Shown piece by piece: positions 60,586 to 64,000 of a stretch of DNA of 64,000 nucleotides (positions are counted from its first letter, which is position 1; each line of letters starts with the position of its first letter). The notes below the pieces were generated by a model. The model had not been told where the DNA came from, searched no databases, and saw only the letters and a program-made list of their open reading frames with translations. Source of the stretch: UBA1672 sp964351365 (GTDB lineage: Bacteria; Pseudomonadota; Alphaproteobacteria; Micavibrionales; Micavibrionaceae); assembly GCA_964351365.1 (NCBI GenBank), contig CAYGNP010000005.1, forward strand, positions 43,414 through 107,413. The letters run 5' to 3'. Both the position numbers and the translations under genes were made by a program.

Positions 60586-61140
60586 TTATGCTGCCTTCGC
60601 AACCACCGCGCTGCTTAGACCCGCTTCACCGGCCAGCACGGCTGCAACCGCCGCCACAACAGAGGCAATACGAACCGCTGTTTGAATCTCGGAGGAGCTT
60701 ACCCCCTCCTTACGCAGCGCCGCCTCATGCGCATCAATACACATACCGCAACCATTAATCGCCGAAACCGCCAGCGACCAAAGCTCGAAATCAGCCTTAT
60801 CAACGCCGGGATTGCCAATCACATTCATCCGCAACTTCGCGGGCATGCTGCCATATTCCTTATTGCTCGCCAAATGCACGAACCGGTAATAGACATTATT
60901 CATGCCCATAATCGCTGCCGCTGCTTTCGCGGCCTCAACCGCCGCCGGACTCAAATGTGCCGTTGCATCCGCTTCAACCGCTGCAATAACATCCGCATTC
61001 CCCGTCGCCAGAGCAGACGCCAAAAACGTCCCCCATAGCTTCTGAGCGCTCAGGGTTTCATCCCCCGCAAGCGAACTCAGATTAAGCTTGATATCCTTCG
61101 CGTAATCCGGAATTTGATTTTTCAATTCACCAATAGACAT
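60586..61140 (-). CDS. ahpD: Alkylhydroperoxidase AhpD
   Basis: A 184-residue CMD-family peroxidase/reductase. The CXXC-H active site is NGCGMCIDAHEA (C131, C134, H138) with E119 upstream, matching the catalytic set of mycobacterial AhpD (E118, C130, C133, H137). AhpD reduces oxidised AhpC and has weak peroxidase activity itself. It follows ahpC on the same strand after 138 bp that contain a palindromic element, and precedes a strong terminator. Confidence 0.94.
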   Translation of the reverse strand: MSIGELKNQIPDYAKDIKLNLSSLAGDETLSAQKLWGTFLASALATGNADVIAAVEADATAHLSPAAVEAAKAAAAIMGMNNVYYRFVHLASNKEYGSMPAKLRMNVIGNPGVDKADFELWSLAVSAINGCGMCIDAHEAALRKEGVSSSEIQTAVRIASVVAAVAAVLAGEAGLSSAVVAKAA

Positions 61141-61182
61141 AGTTTTTCTCCTTAATATTTCTGTTCAAAGTATTTTGAGTCG

Positions 61183-61258
61183 AAAATGTTTGTTTTTGAG
61201 AACCGGCGCGCAGCGTATGTTGAATACGTGAGCACCGGAAGCTCAAAAATGATCATTT
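61183..61258. repeat. Palindromic element between ahpC and ahpD
   Basis: TTTTTGAG (61193-61200) and CTCAAAAA (61242-61249) form the outer stem, CCGG/CCGG and CGTAT/ATACG the inner parts, with TTG in the apex. Outer flanks AAATG and CATTT extend it. The layout (GTTTTTGAG..., then a GC-rich stem, then an AATAC apex) recalls the core of the 145-bp element at 24611. It lies in the ahpC-ahpD spacer and could modulate read-through or message stability. Confidence 0.6.
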
Positions 61259-61278
61259 GCAGACCAAAAGACGCAGAA

Positions 61279-61860
61279 CTACGCTGCGATCTTTTGTGCT
61301 TCGGCAGAGACATTAATCGTATCCCCACCAACCTGGCGGTTACATGGGCACAGCTCATCAGACTGCAACGCGTCCAGAATACGCAAAGTTTCCTTTGGAT
61401 TGCGCCCGACATTCAGCGCATTTACGGAAACATGCTGGATCACATTATGCGGATCAACGATAAACGTCGCGCGATACGCTACGCCTGCGCGCTCATCACG
61501 CACACCAAGTTGATCAACAAGCGAACCGTTCGTATCGGCAAAGCTCCACTGGTTCAGCTTCTTCAGCTCAGGGTGCTCGCGTCTCCACGCCAGCTTCGAA
61601 AACTCATTATCCGTTGACCCGCCCATAACAATCGCATCACGATCAGCGAACTCTTCATTAAGTTTCGCAAACTCGACGATCTCGGTCGGGCACACAAATG
61701 TGAAATCCTTGGGATAGAAGTAAATAACCTTCCACTTACCCTCAAAGCTTTTTTCTGTAATGGTTTCAAACGCGCTCTCGCCATTTTCTTCGTGCTTCAT
61801 AAAACCGGGCTTCACACCGGTCACTTCGAATTCCATAATTTCATCGCCTATTCCAAGCAT
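61279..61860 (-). CDS. ahpC: Alkyl hydroperoxide reductase AhpC (2-Cys peroxiredoxin)
   Basis: A 193-residue peroxiredoxin that reduces H2O2, alkyl hydroperoxides and peroxynitrite. The peroxidatic cysteine is C57 in YPKDFTFVCPTEI, and resolving-type cysteines are C171 and C173 in DELCPCNRQ, as in mycobacterial AhpC, which uses AhpD for recycling. It is divergent from oxyR over a 141-bp gap, the usual regulatory arrangement. GAGA lies 9 bp before the ATG. Confidence 0.95.
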   Translation of the reverse strand: MLGIGDEIMEFEVTGVKPGFMKHEENGESAFETITEKSFEGKWKVIYFYPKDFTFVCPTEIVEFAKLNEEFADRDAIVMGGSTDNEFSKLAWRREHPELKKLNQWSFADTNGSLVDQLGVRDERAGVAYRATFIVDPHNVIQHVSVNALNVGRNPKETLRILDALQSDELCPCNRQVGGDTINVSAEAQKIAA

Positions 61861-62001
61861 AATATAATCTCCATTTCTAAATTTGATTTTTTAATATGCT
61901 CAAAATGCCCTGATTCTTCTATCGGTTCAAACAAGAAATTCCTTTATTTGTTATCGATTTTTTCGATGGAAAATAAAAATCATTAGTGATATGATCATCC
62001 C
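61861..62001. promoter_or_regulatory. ahpC-oxyR divergent promoter region
   Basis: A 141-bp AT-rich gap holding promoters for both genes and, by family precedent, an OxyR-binding site. TTCTATCGG and TTATCGATTTTTTCGATGG stand out as possible half-sites, but no full ATAG-N7-CTAT array can be confirmed by eye. Confidence 0.5.
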
Positions 62002-62889
62002 ATGCCGCGCCCAACATTAAGACAACTGGAATACCTCATCACCCTGCAGGATGCCGGATCGTTCTCCCGTGCTGCCCAGGCCTGTAACGTCACCCAATCC
62101 ACCCTCAGCGCCGGAATCAAAGACCTGGAAAACATCCTCCAAAGCACGCTCGTCAACCGTATGGGCCGCACCATAGCCCTAACCCCCCTGGGAGTGGAAA
62201 TCACCACCGGCGCACGCTCGATATTAGGCAACGTCGACACCCTCACCGCCCGCGCCAGCCAGACACAATCCCCTTTGTGCGGAACGCTGCGCCTTGGCTT
62301 AATCCCCACTATCGCGCCCTATTATCTGCCCTCTATATTGCCTCTGCTCCATGGTGAATACCCGAACCTCGCCCTGCAAATCCACGAAGACCTCAGCGAG
62401 CGCCTCCTCGATCAAATCCACAGGCGCACATTGGATGGCGCAATTATCGCCCTGCCCTACGATACACAAGGGTTAGAGCAACATATTCTCTTCACCGAGG
62501 AATTCCACCTCGCCGCGCCAAAAAACAAGCCCGTGCCCAAATCCCTCTCAACAAAGGACATAACCCCGCAAGACCTGCTCCTGCTTCAAGACGGCCACTG
62601 CCTGACCGATCACGCGCTCCAGGCCTGCAAACTCCAACCCTCCAGCCAGCGTAAAACCTTCAGCGCCACCAGCCTCGCAACCCTCATCCAGATGGTCGAT
62701 CACGGCTACGGCGTAACTCTACTGCCCGATATGGTTGTCAAAAACGCCCCTCTGCCGGAAAACGTCAAGACCCACAGATTCAAAGACCCCAAACCCACCC
62801 GCACCATCGGCATGATCTGGCCCAAATCCAGCCCGCAAAAACGCGACCTTCAGACTTTGTTTGACACGCTTCTCTCTATGAATTCATAA
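62002..62889 (+). CDS. oxyR: LysR-family hydrogen-peroxide regulator OxyR
   Basis: A 295-residue LysR-type regulator. The N-terminal winged helix starts RQLEYLITLQDAGSFSRAAQACNVTQSTLSAGIKDLE. The effector domain contains cysteines within LQDGHCLTDHALQACKL, at the spacing of the peroxide-sensing pair of OxyR. It is expected to activate ahpC, from which it diverges. Its last ~35 codons are duplicated downstream of the RTX gene. Confidence 0.92.
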   Translation: MPRPTLRQLEYLITLQDAGSFSRAAQACNVTQSTLSAGIKDLENILQSTLVNRMGRTIALTPLGVEITTGARSILGNVDTLTARASQTQSPLCGTLRLGLIPTIAPYYLPSILPLLHGEYPNLALQIHEDLSERLLDQIHRRTLDGAIIALPYDTQGLEQHILFTEEFHLAAPKNKPVPKSLSTKDITPQDLLLLQDGHCLTDHALQACKLQPSSQRKTFSATSLATLIQMVDHGYGVTLLPDMVVKNAPLPENVKTHRFKDPKPTRTIGMIWPKSSPQKRDLQTLFDTLLSMNS

Positions 62890-62982
62890 AACCAATCTAT
62901 TATTTTACAAAAGTTTGCAAAAAAAAATTTCTTATGTATATAGTTCATTGACGAGAAAAAATAACGTTATGGGAAAAAGATA

Positions 62983-63846
62983 ATGGGCGATGAAACGAAA
63001 GAATATATAGGGCACGATGGTAAAAATAACGTTTTAAACTCAGGATCAAACATCAATCCTGAAATTGATGGCAGCAATACTATAATTGATGGCAGCGCAG
63101 GAAATGATACAATCTTAGCCCGCGCAGGAAATGATAAAATTAACGGCGGCGAAGGCCGTGATATAATAAAGGGCCGCCAAGGCGATGATACAATCATAGG
63201 CGGCGAAGGAAATGATACAATCATAGGCGGCGAAGGCCATGACAGTATCTTCGGAGATCCAGGCTATGATTATATAGATGGCGGCGAAGGAAATGATAGA
63301 TTATATGGCGGCCCAGATGATGACACCCTAGTCGGCGAGGAAGGCAATGATAGATTACACGGCGACCATGGCAATGATACGCTCTTAGGCGGTCTAGATG
63401 ATGACGTTCTAGTAGGCGGTGCAGAAGATGACCAATTATTCGGCGATGAGGGAAACGACACACTGGAAGGCGGTCATGGAGATGATACACTGGAAGGTGG
63501 CCCAGGCGATGATACATTAAACGGTGGCGACGGCAGTGACGTTTTTGTCTTTAACAGGGCTAACGAGGGTGGAAATCCATCTGGTGATAGAATTGAAGAT
63601 TTTGAATTAGGTAAGGACACTATTCATATCAAAGGAATAAGGCCAGAAAATTTTACAGCACGTCTGGAAGAAGGATTAAGAACAGGATCGATTGTGGCAA
63701 TTTTCGCCGACAAAAACAATCCATCAGATAATCCTATTAGAGTTAATTTAGAAGATATGGGCGCTTTTGAACCCGCTGATCTAGAAATTTCAGGGACACC
63801 AGATCCAAATGGCGGACTGAATTACACTATCAACACAAAGCACTAG
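62983..63846 (+). CDS. RTX-repeat calcium-binding protein (type I secretion substrate-like)
   Basis: A 287-residue acidic protein without a signal peptide. Residues ~35-180 are tandem nonapeptides of the GGxGxDxLx type (GGEGNDTIIGGEGHDSIFG, GGPGDDTLNGGDGSD), about 15 units, which fold as a calcium-bound beta-roll. The C-terminal ~100 residues (DVFVFNRANEGG, DRIEDFELGKDTI) look like the peptidase M10/serralysin-type C-terminal domain that carries a type I secretion signal. No catalytic domain is present, so it is a pure repeat protein or a truncated toxin/enzyme. It is AT-richer than oxyR. No transporter is in the window. Confidence 0.85.
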   Translation: MGDETKEYIGHDGKNNVLNSGSNINPEIDGSNTIIDGSAGNDTILARAGNDKINGGEGRDIIKGRQGDDTIIGGEGNDTIIGGEGHDSIFGDPGYDYIDGGEGNDRLYGGPDDDTLVGEEGNDRLHGDHGNDTLLGGLDDDVLVGGAEDDQLFGDEGNDTLEGGHGDDTLEGGPGDDTLNGGDGSDVFVFNRANEGGNPSGDRIEDFELGKDTIHIKGIRPENFTARLEEGLRTGSIVAIFADKNNPSDNPIRVNLEDMGAFEPADLEISGTPDPNGGLNYTINTKH

Positions 63847-63962
63847 AGACATTCAACAGATTTAAAGACCTAAAACCCATCAGCATGATCTGGCCCAAAT
63901 CCAGCCCCCAAAAGCGCGACCTTCAGACAATGTTTGACACACTTTTCTCTTTGTCATCCTGA
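63846..63962 (+). pseudogene. Diverged duplicate of the 3' end of oxyR
   Basis: Frame-preserving match to the last ~37 codons of oxyR: reads ETFNRFKDLKP, then, after a 9-base gap, ISMIWPKSSPQKRDLQ and TMFDTLFSLSS before a TGA at 63960. OxyR ends GMIWPKSSPQKRDLQ and TLFDTLLSMNS. The nucleotide differences are mainly synonymous. It starts on the stop codon of the RTX gene. It therefore looks like an inserted gene flanked by two copies of the oxyR tail, or a remnant of a second oxyR. Confidence 0.85.
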
Positions 63963-64000
63963 GCCCCCTTGTCATCCTGAGCCCCCTTATCATCCTGAGC
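63953..64000. repeat. GTCATCCTGAGC tandem repeat at window end
   Basis: Three units of GTCATCCTGAGC or close variants, each followed by CCCCCTT, run to the end of the window. They belong to the same dispersed type as 49220 and 58638. The first unit supplies the stop codon of the oxyR tail duplicate. Confidence 0.65.

Noticed and set aside
61861..62001. Complete OxyR operator in the ahpC-oxyR gap
   Set aside because: Only loose half-site resemblance could be seen by eye, so the region is reported as a promoter region without a defined operator.
63000..63560. Short tandem DNA repeats resembling a CRISPR array
   Set aside because: The periodicity is 27 bp and codes GGxGxDxLx nonapeptides in one open frame, so it is an RTX repeat protein, not repeat-spacer DNA.

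Overview
The window looks like chromosomal DNA of a free-living alphaproteobacterium. The evidence is a complete Tad/Cpa Flp-pilus locus, a CpdR-type single-domain regulator, a CckA-like hybrid kinase, the envelope order pal-cpoB-tilS-ftsH-glmM, and hisZ next to purA. The gene content recalls Micavibrio-like or Rhodospirillales-like lineages, but that placement is inference from gene content, since no rRNA lies in the window. Most genes have a roughly balanced GC content. Several islands clearly differ in composition.

Region by region: 1-1.5 kb holds the end of maf and a short RNase E/G. 1.5-4.4 kb is an accessory spot at tRNA-Phe. A 311-bp segment (tRNA-Phe, a promoter, and the start of a low-GC cupin/DUF2867-like gene) is present twice, and the two copies flank a GC-rich foreign-looking gene. 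4.6-6.8 kb encodes a large FecR-domain surface or secreted protein. 6.8-9.8 kb is glpD-glpK. 9.9-12.4 kb is a hybrid histidine kinase with a CheY-like partner. 12.5-19.2 kb carries a YjbH-like outer membrane protein, RluD, an exported protein of unknown function, a GT4 glycosyltransferase, CpdR and tRNA-Val. 19.3-20.6 kb is a RimB-like/RimK fusion.

20.8-34.7 kb is the Tad pilus locus. TadD and a CpaC-N-domain protein lie on the + strand. tadC, tadB, cpaF, cpaE, cpaD, cpaC, cpaB, the prepilin peptidase, Flp pilin, TadG-like and two TadE-like genes lie on the - strand. Together they encode the pilin, the processing peptidase, the motor, the inner-membrane platform, the secretin and the minor pilins. 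Directly upstream are a membrane protein and a transmembrane pseudokinase-like protein, closed by a strong terminator, and then an unusual winged-helix regulator.

38.6-53.5 kb is mostly housekeeping: purA, hisZ, glmM, ftsH, tilS, cpoB, pal, a SirB1-like protein, a BON lipoprotein, yraN, rsmI and an LpoA-like lipoprotein. Two + strand genes (an N-formylglutamate amidohydrolase-like protein and a putative HEXXH metallopeptidase) sit between ftsH and glmM. 53.5-60.5 kb is more accessory: a DUF2946-like protein, an outer-membrane protein, a TetR regulator, two diverged paralogues of an unrecognised family, a glyoxalase-family protein, an MscS channel and a small phage-like gene pair.

60.5-64 kb is a peroxide-defence unit, ahpC-ahpD divergent from oxyR, followed by an RTX-repeat protein. 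That RTX gene is flanked downstream by a diverged second copy of the 3' end of oxyR. The two places where an extra gene is bracketed by duplicated host sequence (tRNA-Phe and the oxyR tail) are the most unusual structures in the window.
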